From NCBI GenBank assembly GCA_963693365.1, contig CAVNZM010000009.1, positions 8,556,001 to 8,620,000 on the forward strand: a stretch of 64,000 nt of DNA. The letters are read 5' to 3'. A program made the translations under genes and the position numbers. Of this stretch, positions 1 to 8,230 are shown piece after piece. Source of the stretch: Amoebidium appalachense (lineage: Eukaryota > Ichthyosporea). Numbering within the stretch: position 1 is the stretch's first letter; the number at the start of each line of letters is the position of its first letter. Under the pieces are notes generated by a model. It had not been told where the DNA came from, searched no databases, and saw only the letters and a program-made list of their open reading frames with translations.

Positions 1-144
1 TCTACTACTCCTCATCGTTTCTCTTCATCAGTGGGGACTCAGTCTTACATTGTCATATGTGTGCATCTTCAGTGGGGATTATTCTCCACCATCCGTCGTT
101 TATTTATATTCATATCCCACCATATATATTGGTTTTCTTCTATA

Positions 145-340
145 TTCGACTTTATATATATGTCGAACTGGGATGGCGTCCCAGTATAAATAATTATCTA
201 TAGCCATGGCGTGCTGGTTGACTGCCAGTCTAAACCTAGTCCACGGGATGCACCTTCCCCGTGTCTTAACTGGTTGACCACCAGTCTATAAATCAGTCCA
301 CAAGATGTTCATGCCTTGTGTTTACCTGGGTGGTCCCCAG
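145..340 (+). other. Array of seven short stem-loops in the copia 3' non-coding region
   Basis: Perfect or near-perfect inverted repeats follow one another: TTCGAC 145-150/GTCGAA 162-167; ACTGGGA 167-173/TCCCAGT 179-185; CTGG 214-217/CCAG 225-228; CACGGG 242-247/CCCGTG 258-263; ACTGGT 269-274/ACCAGT 280-285; CACAAG 299-304/CTTGTG 315-320; CTGGG 326-330/CCCAG 336-340. Short-loop CTGG hairpins alternate with 10-nt-loop CAC hairpins in a repeat of about 56 bp. The two CAC hairpins differ by paired substitutions (GG:CC against AA:TT), which keeps the stem. That suggests selection on structure. Confidence 0.75.
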
Positions 341-607
341 TATAAAACATTAGCCACCAACACGTCACACATACACTAGTGTTTCCTATCTATATATATA
401 TATCGCCGATAACCACCATGATTTATTATTTCGAGTCTTCAGAGGCAACCGTCGTTGTGTGCCTCTTCAGTTTTGATTCTCTCCTTCCCACCTCAAGGAT
501 CTTCGGTTTGCATCCTCGAGTGGGGAAACTTGAGTGTGACGGCCCCTCCTGTGTTTGGACCTCATCTACCGTCACATCAACAGACACGAGAACACAAACT
601 TCAACCC

Positions 608-619
608 CTTGAGTGGGGA
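608..619 (+). promoter_or_regulatory. Polypurine tract preceding the 3' LTR of element CA
   Basis: CTTGAGTGGGGA sits immediately before the LTR start TGTTGG at 620. The same purine tract precedes the 3' LTRs of C1, C2 and C3 (for example 7536-7547 read on the minus strand). In LTR retrotransposons this site primes plus-strand DNA synthesis. Confidence 0.7.
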
Positions 620-711
620 TGTTGGAATACGTCACCATGTATGACAGCAAGAGCCTTGAAGTATGTATGTGTCCTAGCTTGTTTGTATTCGTGTCTGCTT
701 TCCTTCTTTGT

Positions 712-802
<91 letters not shown>

Positions 803-1515
803 CCCCCCCCCCCCCCCCCCCCCCGTATCTCTCTCTCCCTTGTTTCTGTGGGCACAGATATCTGTAGATCTGTGCACACCTGGCTCTCTTGCCTGATAAG
901 AACTTATTGTATTTTATTTCTGTTTGCTCTCCTCTGTTTATCTGAGAGGTAGCGTGATTGGCTAGCCTCACTCGTTGTCTTTCCTTTATTTCAAAATGGC
1001 TTAGTTTTGTTCTCAATAGGATGGCTCGCCAATAGTCGCGAGCGAGTACATCTGTAGATTGTGTTGTGCATTCCTGTCTATTAATATATGTGTGTTGTGA
1101 TTGGACAATAGATATATATGGAATTCGGTTTATTGCAAAGTGTCTTCACTTTGAGAGTGTCGACTGTTAGGAAATATATGCATTTATTTAAATAAGTTTC
1201 TTCATAGAGACGAACATAAATATATATGTGAGTTAATAGTGACTAGATGTATAATTACTTAATTTATTTAAGTAAGAGTTTCTAAACTTTAGTTTAATCG
1301 GAAGTTGGAATGCGTATGCTCTGTCGGAATGTGTTTTTCTATCTTCTGATAGAACCGATTGGTTCTCCCTCTTTAGTTGTGATAAGGTGATAAGTCGCAA
1401 GTACAAAAGGAACCGAGAGCTCAATAAAGATTCAGTTGTTGTTTGAAATCTTTCAATGTCTCGTGAACAACTCCGATTGTCCTCTCATTAATGTGTTAGT
1501 CGTGTTTTACATGAC
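620..1515 (+). repeat. Copia-type LTR of element CA containing a CT microsatellite
   Basis: It begins TGTTGGAATACG directly after the polypurine tract and contains AATAAA at about 1421. The outer boundary is not certain because the region grades into (CA)n and C/G-rich low-complexity DNA. A (CT)n tract with a poly-C tail (about 710-826) lies inside it. Reading frames across the tract give Ser-Leu or Arg-Glu repeats and are not genes. This LTR is not obviously related in sequence to those of C1-C3. Confidence 0.5.
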
Positions 1516-1539
1516 ACCTCTGTGCACTCTGCTCCCTTA

Positions 1540-1725
1540 GACCCGTACAAAAACAACACACACACACACACACACACACAACACAAACCCCACAACACAC
1601 CCAACAAGCAACCTCCCCCCGCCCCCCCCCCCCCCGCCCCCGCCGGGGGGGGGACGCCCCGACGCCCCAAAACCCACAAAAAACAAGAAAAACACCCAAG
1701 AAAACCAATAAAAGCACGGAAACAT
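1540..1725. repeat. Low-complexity patch ending in a 19-nt scrap of copia LTR
   Basis: (CA)n is followed by C-runs, a G-run and A-rich sequence. At 1707-1725 it matches 19 bases of the C1-C3 LTR (AATAAAAGCACGGAAACAT). D1 begins 3 bases later, and LTR-like sequence resumes on the far side of D1 at about 7213. This is consistent with D1 sitting inside a copia LTR. Confidence 0.5.
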
Positions 1726-1727
1726 AA

Positions 1728-1815
1728 TCTATGAAAAACTACTCCGGGACGTGTGTTGCCTCTAGGGGGACATCCCTTGGACGAAAGTGAACCTGCAATG
1801 GTTGTAAACCACGGC
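1728..1815 (-). repeat. D1 terminal repeat B2
   Basis: This 88-bp copy matches 2296-2384 and the B repeats of D2. It contains the hairpin GGGGA-TG-TCCCC (read on the element strand). It is separated from A2 by a 131-bp spacer. Confidence 0.85.
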
Positions 1816-1946
1816 AAGCCCCCAGTCATCAATTTATTGATCCGTGAGGTCCATGTGCCCAAAAAACGGGGGAAGGCTTCGCCCCGTGAAAAAACAGCAC
1901 GTATGTGTGGATCAATGGGGGTTGTGTGTGGGTGTAGGTGGGTGGG

Positions 1947-2295
1947 TGAAAAGGAATATATAGCTGTAAGGCTGTGGATGCTAAACACAGAAGATGTGTT
2001 TGTAGCTTGCTGATCTGCTAAAAACTGTCGTGCTTATATACCTAAGCCTACCGATCTGAACCAATCAAAAATCGATCTAGTGATATGTGAAATCTGATCC
2101 GAGCCAATCATAACTCGGTCTAGTGATCTGTGGTATCTGATGTTTTGACTGGCTAATAGGTGCCCGTGTGCGGGCAGCCAACCGCTAACTGCTAAAACAC
2201 GAAATGAAGCCTACATGGTTATGTTGGTATCGAACACCCATCCTACGTGTTTACCCAGAAAAATATTTATGTCAATAATTTCCACAAATAAAACC
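1947..2295 (-). repeat. D1 split direct repeat A2
   Basis: This 349-bp copy of A1 (6844-7192) includes the CCAAT-type and TATA motifs. In split-repeat elements A2 pairs with A1 through the extrachromosomal circular DNA intermediate. Confidence 0.9.
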
Positions 2296-2384
2296 TCTAT
2301 GAAAAACTACTCCGGGACGTGTGTTGCCTCTAGGGGGACATCCCCTTGGACGAAAGTGAACCTGCAATGGTTGTAAACCACGGC
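2296..2384 (-). repeat. D1 split direct repeat B1
   Basis: It lies immediately downstream (element sense) of the recombinase gene and matches B2 at 1728-1815. It abuts A2 without a gap. Confidence 0.85.
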
Positions 2385-2413
2385 ACGAGAGCAGTATGCT
2401 TGCTCCAAAGGTT

Positions 2414-3620
2414 TCACTTAAGAATAGAGGCGAATACACGTGTGGTGGTGGCAGCAATGGAGGCCGGACGAAGTCGGGTATAGATCAGGAAGCAGTCGGA
2501 GGACCACCGGCCGAGTTGTTTGATCCGGGAGTCGTCGACCCCGGCCTCAGCCAGTGCTGTGGCCCCCCCGATGCGGAGGCTGTGTCCGGCAAACCGGGAG
2601 GGTGAGAGGCCTGCCCGGGAGAGGAGGGCACGGAAATCGGCAGAGAAAGCACTCTTGGTGTAGGGGATGCCACCGAGACTGAAGAGGGGGTCGTCGGGTT
2701 GACCGGACGTTGTATCCAGGAACTGCCGGAGGAGATGGGCTGGGGAGAAGTGGGTGAGGGGCAGGGCAGCTAGGGTGACGTTGACACCTCGGGCCTGTAC
2801 ATCCGTCTTAGAGGTTGGCAGGTGGAGGGTGGCATGGGACAAAGTACCGGTGGGGGTGTAGCTGAAGGTCACGTCCTTCCGTTTAACGTGACGGGACGGG
2901 TCGAAAGAAGTCAGGGTCTTGGAGGTAAATTCCCCTGAACGGAGGAGACCACAGAAACCGACGATGAGGGCCGTCCATAGCCGGAGATTGGCCGAGGAGG
3001 CCTTGGTGGGGCACTGGCCGTGGAGTAGGTGGAGGTGGGAGGGGAGGAGGGGTTCCCTGGTGGATGAGCGGGGTCGGATGTTGTGAGAAAGCTGCCATCG
3101 GCCTACCCCCCGTAGGAACCAGGCCAGAGACTTGTCGTGGGGGTAGGGAGCAGGGAGGCCCATGTCGAGGTGGAGCCTGGTGATGGCCGAATTGTAGCCG
3201 GTTAAGGAAGAGGCCTGTACCCCTCGTTGGGCACACCAGGCGAGAAAAAGTTGCACGGTGTGTGGGGAGGCCGGGAGGGAGGACCCGGAGGAGGATTGCA
3301 GCCGAGATGCCACACAGAAATCGATGAACACTTTTTTGCACCCGGGAGTAAAAGGCCCGAGAGTCGAGGTTGAGACTCAGGGCCTGGCATTCCTGCAGGG
3401 TAGTGGTGGCGCGAAGCAGCTCGGCCGGAGCAAAGTGGGGGGCCAATCTGCCAGTGTTGCTCCGGAACGGGAGATCTGGGGGGGGGGGGGGGGGGGGGGG
3501 GGGGTTAGCCCAAGGGAAGGGATAGGAACTCGTGGACCCAGGAGGGGAAGGGGCAGGGCTCCGGTTGCAGGGAAGGTCGGAGTCGTCGGGCCCGGGGAAG
3601 TTGGTTACGAGAAATGGCAT
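2414..3620 (-). pseudogene. D1 tyrosine recombinase, frameshifted
   Basis: This encodes a phage-integrase-like tyrosine recombinase that would insert the circular DNA copy. The C-terminal catalytic region (3331-2414) keeps LLRSGE (Arg), HSLR (His-x-x-Arg), LGRW and a Tyr in LIYTR. The N-terminal part is in another frame (to 3620). A T-run of six at 3332-3337, where D2 has five, separates the two halves. Otherwise the protein closely matches the intact D2 recombinase. The start overlaps the end of the RT/RNase H frame, as in D2. The break may be a true mutation or a homopolymer sequencing error. Confidence 0.85.
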
Positions 3621-5191
3621 CGGCCAGATGGTTGAGGGGTCCTGGTAGGTAGGATGCCTGTAACGTAAATTGGTATTGCATTTCCATGCGGGTGATGAAC
3701 CGAATAAGTTTGGCCATCACGGGGTGGGGGGAAGACCGGGAGTGCAGGTCAGACACAGCACCCGTGTTGTCGCATAAAATACGGACATGGTGGGTGGACC
3801 AGGAGGGGGCCCAGAGGGCCACGGCGGCTGCGATGGCCAGGAGTTCGATGACGGAAGAACCGAGTTTACCCTCATGAGCATAGAGGGCTTGGGTGGAGGG
3901 GGACCAGGGCATGAAGAACCATTGGTCGAGCCAGTGGCCACCTAGACCCACCGATCCGGCAGCATCAGTGGCCAGGGTGGTGTATGTGGGGGGTGTGATG
4001 AGGTGCACCCCATTCCATGATGTGAGGAACTGGTGCCATTCGGCTATGTCGGCCCGGGCGGCAGCAGTCAGTCGTATGTGGTGGTGGCCGGCAAGGTGTG
4101 GGTGGGTCCGGAGAAGGGCCCATAGGCGCTGGGAGAAGGCCCTCCCGGGGGGGAACCAGCTGGGCACACCAGGTGAGTTTGCCGAGGAGGGACTGGAGGT
4201 CCCGAATGGTGATGGTGGGCTTTGGGTGGGAAGTGAGGTCGAGTAGGTCCGAGAGCTTGGAAGCCGGGATTCGTGCCTCCATGGCGATGGAGTCGAATTC
4301 GATACCGATGAAGACGACACGGGTAGCCGGGCCCTGCATCTTGTCTTCGGAGATGGCAATGTGCAGCTCTCGGCAGAGTTGCAGAAAGGTGGATAGGTGA
4401 CGTTGGCACTGCTGTTGTGTGGGGGCGACTATAATCCAGTCGTCTACGTAGTGGCGGATGAGGGTAATACCGTGCTGGTGTGCCAGCCACTGTAGGGTGG
4501 CCGCGATCCGTTCCCAGATGGCTGGGCTAGATTTCAGGCCGAAGGGCAGTCTGGTTTCAACGTAAAAATGCCCTTGCCATTTGAATGCCATTAAGTGGTG
4601 GTCTTCCGGTCGGATGGGCATGTGCCGGAAGGCAGCCTGCACATCTGCCACGGCCATGTAGCAGCCGGGGCCTGCGTCGAGAATGAGTTGGGTGACATCA
4701 TCCCGGGCGCGAATGTACTGAAGTTCGTCGGGGTAGGTGATGCTGTCATTGACACTGCTACCCCGGGGCCAGGAGAGGTGGTGGATTCGACGGTACTTGG
4801 GGGGGTTCCCTTTCTTGGTAACGGCGCCGATGGGGGAGGAACGGTGGACGGGAAATTCGTCAAAGAATTGGGCCGGGGAGAGGGGGCCGCGCAGGTGGCC
4901 GAGGGCGACTTCTTTGGCAATATCCACCGTGATAGCGGCAGCTGCCTCTGGGGTGGTGGGTAGGTTGGGGCCCACCCGAGAGGTGGAGGGGCCGCGATAG
5001 CCGATGTCGACGCCGAATTCGACATCGTGGAGGAGTTGTGCGGCGAATGGTTGGTCCGGGTAGGAGGCCAGCAGTTCCCGGAGGCGGGAGGTGTCAATGT
5101 GGTGCTGGGGCAGCGGGCGGGCCTCCGGGTCTGAGCCTCGGGGGAAGGGGTGGTTAGCAAGGGTGGTGTACCCTTGGGGAGATCCCGGCAG

Positions 5192-5238
<47 letters not shown>

Positions 5239-5353
5239 CAGGGCCCCGGGGGGTTAGAGTAGGGCAGCTTGGCCCAAGTGAGGGTTGGCAGGGAGGGCAG
5301 CGGGGCCCTGTGCAGGGGAATGTGCCCGAGCACGCGGGGGTGTGGGCGGACAC
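3505..5353 (-). pseudogene. D1 reverse transcriptase/RNase H, frameshifted in the linker
   Basis: The RT domain is readable from about 5353 to 4140: VADVQAAF with the first catalytic Asp, PFGLKSSP, and YVDDW. The frame then shifts at a run of seven G (4147-4153; six in D2), and RNase H continues in the frame 4359-3505 with TDAAG, IELLAI, CDNTGAV and HLADAISR. Unlike D2, the frame stays open upstream through the long proline tract made by the poly-C run (5192-5235 on the plus strand), so D1 shows what the N-terminus may look like. No ATG is evident at its start. The product copies the element RNA into DNA. Confidence 0.85.
5192..5235 (-). repeat. Poly-C (plus-strand G) run encoding a proline tract upstream of the RT domain
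   Basis: A nearly uninterrupted run of about 44 bases lies between the hydrophilic N-terminal region and RT. The equivalent run in D2 is at 24167-24204 with a different length. Such a run is prone to slippage. Confidence 0.85.
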
Positions 5354-5455
5354 AGCGGTAGAAGAAGGGGGGGGGAGGGAGTGCTAGGTGAGTGTAAGGG
5401 GGGGGGGGAGGCTCGTGGGATGGGGGGGGGGGGAGTAAAATTATGTGCAGTGGCC

Positions 5456-5489
5456 AGAATAAACGTCTTTGTGTAGGGACATTTATTCT
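5456..5489 (-). terminator. Hairpin with AATAAA on both strands, between gag and pol of D1
   Basis: The element-strand sequence is AGAATAAATGTC, a 10-nt loop, then GACGTTTATTCT: a 12-bp stem with one G-T pair. AATAAA is present on each strand. It lies about 145 bp after the gag stop and before pol. The same hairpin occurs in D2. It could be a polyadenylation site for a short gag transcript; that role is inferred. Confidence 0.5.
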
Positions 5490-5633
5490 TGACGCGCGCG
5501 GGCGCCGTAGTTGGCCTGCGAAATTTTGTACTCAGCCCTATTGGCCCGTTCTCCCGAGCTCCGTTTCCCTGTACTCGTGTGTCCTAGCTCCGAACCCCTA
5601 TGTTCTAGCTGTGTGTGTGGGTGTGCGCGTAGA

Positions 5634-6803
5634 CTAGGCATTGTGCTTGCAGTCTTTGCGGGGGTGTGTGCCAGAGCAGAGCGGGCACACGTGGGAGAAG
5701 GGGCAGGGCTGCTTAGCGCAGGACCGACCGTTAATGTGGAAATTCCTGCAGTGCGTCGCGGGTAGATCCACGGGTCGGGCCGGTTTGGCCGGGCCGGGTT
5801 GCGGGCCCGGGCGGTTAGGGGTGTGACCCCCGCCGGGCTTGTGGGGCGGCTTAAAGCCGTCAAGACCACAGCCGGGCTTGGGGTACATGGGGCAGGCCGC
5901 GCTGGGGTGGTCGGGGAAGCCACAGCGCTGACATGCGTCCTGGATGAGCAGGGTGGGTGGCAGGAGGAGATCCTGGTGGAGTTGGGCGAGCAGGTTGGGG
6001 CACTCGATCGGAGCCCGACCCTGCTGGTGGGCCACGGTGCGGGCGTATACGTCATAGTTGTGGATCTGGGCCCACGGGTATCGGGTGCTGAGGCGAGTGA
6101 TGTGCTGAGTCCAAAGTACGTCTTTGTCCGTGGGAAGGCCGAGGTGGTGCTTGGCGGCCATGTAATGGGTCCAAGCTTGGATCCAAATGACGAGTGAACG
6201 CAGGGGAACGGGTTTGTCTTGGCGAAAAGTCTCGATGCTGCCGTCGTCGGCCATGCGCAGATGCTGACCTTTCTTGGATGGGGCCAGGAGGGCGGCGGGG
6301 GTGAACTTATACAGGTCGACGAAACGATTGGCGCGCAAATCTGCCAGCACATCCGCGGGGGGAAGCGGGAGTGTGCCCGGCTGAATGTCGCCAGTGTTCT
6401 CACCTGTGATGGGGGGCGCGGGCAGGGCAGGCAGGTCAAGGTCAGGGCCGAGATGCAGCCCCGGGGAAACCTCCCCGGGTGTGGAGGGCGCGGCGGGGGG
6501 CGCGGGAGGGTCGCGGTTGGTGAGAGCAGCCAGGACGCCAGCCATCTGGGTGCTGATGGCGGTGAGGGCGGCCAGGACGGCGTCTTGAGAAGTCATCTGC
6601 GGGGACGGCGGGGCCTGAGGGGGGACTTCAGGGGTGGAGGGGAGAGTAGCCGGCGGGTCCGGGTCCGTGGTGGTATGGGCCGCTGGAGGCGCGTCAGTGT
6701 CCGCGGGAGCGTTGGTCAGCCTGTGGCGGAGGTCGCTGCGGGTCAGGCGCTTAGGTGCCGCGGCAGGGGCGGCGGCTGAGGCCTGGCGCTTTTTCGGCGG
6801 CAT
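5634..6803 (-). CDS. gag: D1 Gag-like protein with three zinc-binding motifs
   Basis: A 389-aa frame, intact and nearly identical to D2 gag. The N-terminal 130 residues are Ala/Pro-rich with a basic start (MPPKKR). A conserved alpha-helical core follows (about 150-285). The C-terminus carries three Cys/His clusters: CX2CX4HX4C at 291-304, a CX9CX4CX3H type at 352-371, and CX2CX3HX4C at 373-385. These are nucleic-acid-binding knuckles typical of retroelement Gag. The start was chosen at the ATG 41 bp downstream of repeat A1, conserved in all three copies. The stop is at 5634. Confidence 0.9.
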   Translation of the reverse strand: MPPKKRQASAAAPAAAPKRLTRSDLRHRLTNAPADTDAPPAAHTTTDPDPPATLPSTPEVPPQAPPSPQMTSQDAVLAALTAISTQMAGVLAALTNRDPPAPPAAPSTPGEVSPGLHLGPDLDLPALPAPPITGENTGDIQPGTLPLPPADVLADLRANRFVDLYKFTPAALLAPSKKGQHLRMADDGSIETFRQDKPVPLRSLVIWIQAWTHYMAAKHHLGLPTDKDVLWTQHITRLSTRYPWAQIHNYDVYARTVAHQQGRAPIECPNLLAQLHQDLLLPPTLLIQDACQRCGFPDHPSAACPMYPKPGCGLDGFKPPHKPGGGHTPNRPGPQPGPAKPARPVDLPATHCRNFHINGRSCAKQPCPFSHVCPLCSGTHPRKDCKHNA

Positions 6804-6843
6804 GCTGACCGGCGTAGGGAAAGATAGGGAGAATGAAAAGGAG

Positions 6844-7192
6844 TGAAAAGGAATATATAGCTGTAAGGCTGTGGATGCTAAACACAGAAGATGTGTTTGT
6901 AGCTTGCTGATCTGCTAAAAACTGTCGTGCTTATATACCTAAGCCTACCGATCTGAACCAATCAAAAATCGATCTAGTGATATGTGAAATCTGATCCGAG
7001 CCAATCATAACTCGGTCTAGTGATCTGTGGTATCTGATGTTTTGACTGGCTAATAGGTGCCCGTGTGCGGGCAGCCAACCGCTAACTGCTAAAACACGAA
7101 ATGAAGCCTACATGGTTATGTTGGTATCGAACACCCATCCTACGTGTTTACCCAGAAAAATATTTATGTCAATAATTTCCACAAATAAAACC
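6844..7192 (-). repeat. D1 repeat A1 with promoter motifs
   Basis: This 349-bp repeat lies immediately upstream of gag. On the element strand it has two TGATTGGCTC boxes (inverted CCAAT) and a TATATAAG box about 150 bp before gag. It is therefore probably the element promoter. It matches A2 at 1947-2295 and the D2 copies. Confidence 0.8.
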
Positions 7193-7212
7193 AAATGATT
7201 ATAAAAGTCTAT

Positions 7213-7535
7213 ACGCTAAATATAATTATCCTAAAGTTGAAATAGCAAACTACGTCGTGAGAAAGGAATGAGAAAGGAATGTAAGTTACTATATTTGGGA
7301 AAATACAAACGAGATTTGATTGGATGACATAATATTATATAGATTTTGACACAAACGACAATACGTGTGCGCGAGCTAAGTATGTCGATACGTACACAGA
7401 TCTAAGATGTTGTGTACACGGAAACAGAAAGGAAAGAAAGAAATGAAGAAAGGAAAAGGAAACAAACTACAACAACTAATAAACAAATACAAAACTCAAC
7501 TTCTAAGTCTTGCTGAGAATCAAGTGAAGATGACA
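7213..7535 (-). repeat. C1 3' LTR, truncated
   Basis: It matches the first 320 bases (element sense) of the 5' LTR at 13090-13415. Beyond 7213 the similarity stops at D1, with a diverged junction of about 20 bp. Confidence 0.7.
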
Positions 7536-8188
7536 TCCCCACTCAAGGGTTGGAAGTTGGGTTCTCGTGAAGTTTGTTGATGTGACTGTTGATGTTAATA
7601 CTCTCACACATGTAGAAGCAGGTGCCGTGAAGTCACAGTCAAGTTTCCCCACTCGAGAAGACAATGGAGAAGACTTGAAGGTGCAAGCCGGGGAAGAAAA
7701 CCAAAACGGAAGAAGCACACAACGACGGTTGCCTCTGAAGACTCGGAAGATGACGGTAGCCAATGACGATATATAAATATATATAGAAGAAAACAACTAG
7801 TGTATGTGTGACGTGTTGGTGGCTAATGATTTATACTGGGGACCACCCAGATAAACACAAGGCATGAACATCTTGTGGATGATTATAGACTGTGGTCAAC
7901 CATTAAGAAGGGGAATGAGCATCCCGAGGATAGAGACTGGCAGTCAACCAGCCGCAGCAAGATTTCTGGACGCCACCCAGTGAAGAATAAGGACGAATAT
8001 AAATGAAAACCAATATATATGATGGTATATAAATAAACGACGGATGGTGGAGAAGAAATCCCCACTGAAGATGCACACACTGAAGATCGATGAAGACAGC
8101 AGTAGACTTTCGTTGGGAGGTGTCTCTACACGGTGATGTGTAGACCACTGGCCAGTGCCCCAACCTACTTGAAGACCACTGTAGATGA

Positions 8189-8223
<35 letters not shown>

Positions 8224-8230
8224 GGCACAC
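7536..8230 (-). other. C1 3' non-coding region with polypurine motifs and degenerating hairpin array
   Basis: It holds the PPT next to the LTR plus further purine runs (reverse complement of TCCCCACT) near 7649 and 8059. The hairpins matching element CA are CTGGG/CCCAG at 7836-7850, CACAAG/CTTGTG at 7856-7877 and CTGG/CCAG at 7937-7951. The equivalents of the CACGGG and ACTGGT stems have lost pairing. A poly-G run (8190-8222) lies just after the pol stop. Copies C2 and C3 lack the array. Confidence 0.65.

Larger units (their letters stand above)
1..1515 (+). mobile_element. 3' end of a Ty1/copia-type LTR retrotransposon (element CA)
   Basis: The first 607 bases align by eye with the reverse complement of the 3' non-coding part of copia copy C1 (7536-8100). 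Both hold the same ordered blocks: AGTGGGGA-type purine runs, the hairpin array and the block around 'TTCAGAGGCAACCGTCGTTGTG'-like sequence. A polypurine tract at 608-619 is followed directly by TGTTGGAATAC, a typical copia LTR start. No pol coding is left; it lies beyond the left edge. The open frame at 379-612 also appears in C1, but it follows conserved nucleotide blocks and I do not regard it as a gene. The LTR end is uncertain (about 1450-1515). Confidence 0.6.
1728..7192 (-). mobile_element. D1: tyrosine-recombinase (DIRS-order, PAT/Ngaro-like) retrotransposon with split direct repeats
   Basis: Read on the minus strand the order is A1 (6844-7192), gag, RT/RNase H, tyrosine recombinase, B1 (2296-2384), A2 (1947-2295), a 131-bp spacer, and B2 (1728-1815). 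A1/A2 are near identical, as are B1/B2, giving the A1-ORFs-B1-A2-B2 'split direct repeat' plan known from PAT and Ngaro elements. There is no integrase and no LTR. No methyltransferase domain lies between RNase H and the recombinase, which leans toward Ngaro-like. Gag is intact. The RNase H and recombinase frames are each broken by one homopolymer change relative to D2. Confidence 0.9.

Noticed and set aside
379-612. 77-residue frame shared with a 97-residue frame in C1 (7503-7796)
   Set aside because: Conservation is at nucleotide level in the 3' non-coding region, the frames differ in length, and both run into the PPT/LTR.
455-1016. Long Ser-Leu / Arg-Glu frames on both strands
   Set aside because: They are translations of a (CT)n microsatellite inside an LTR.
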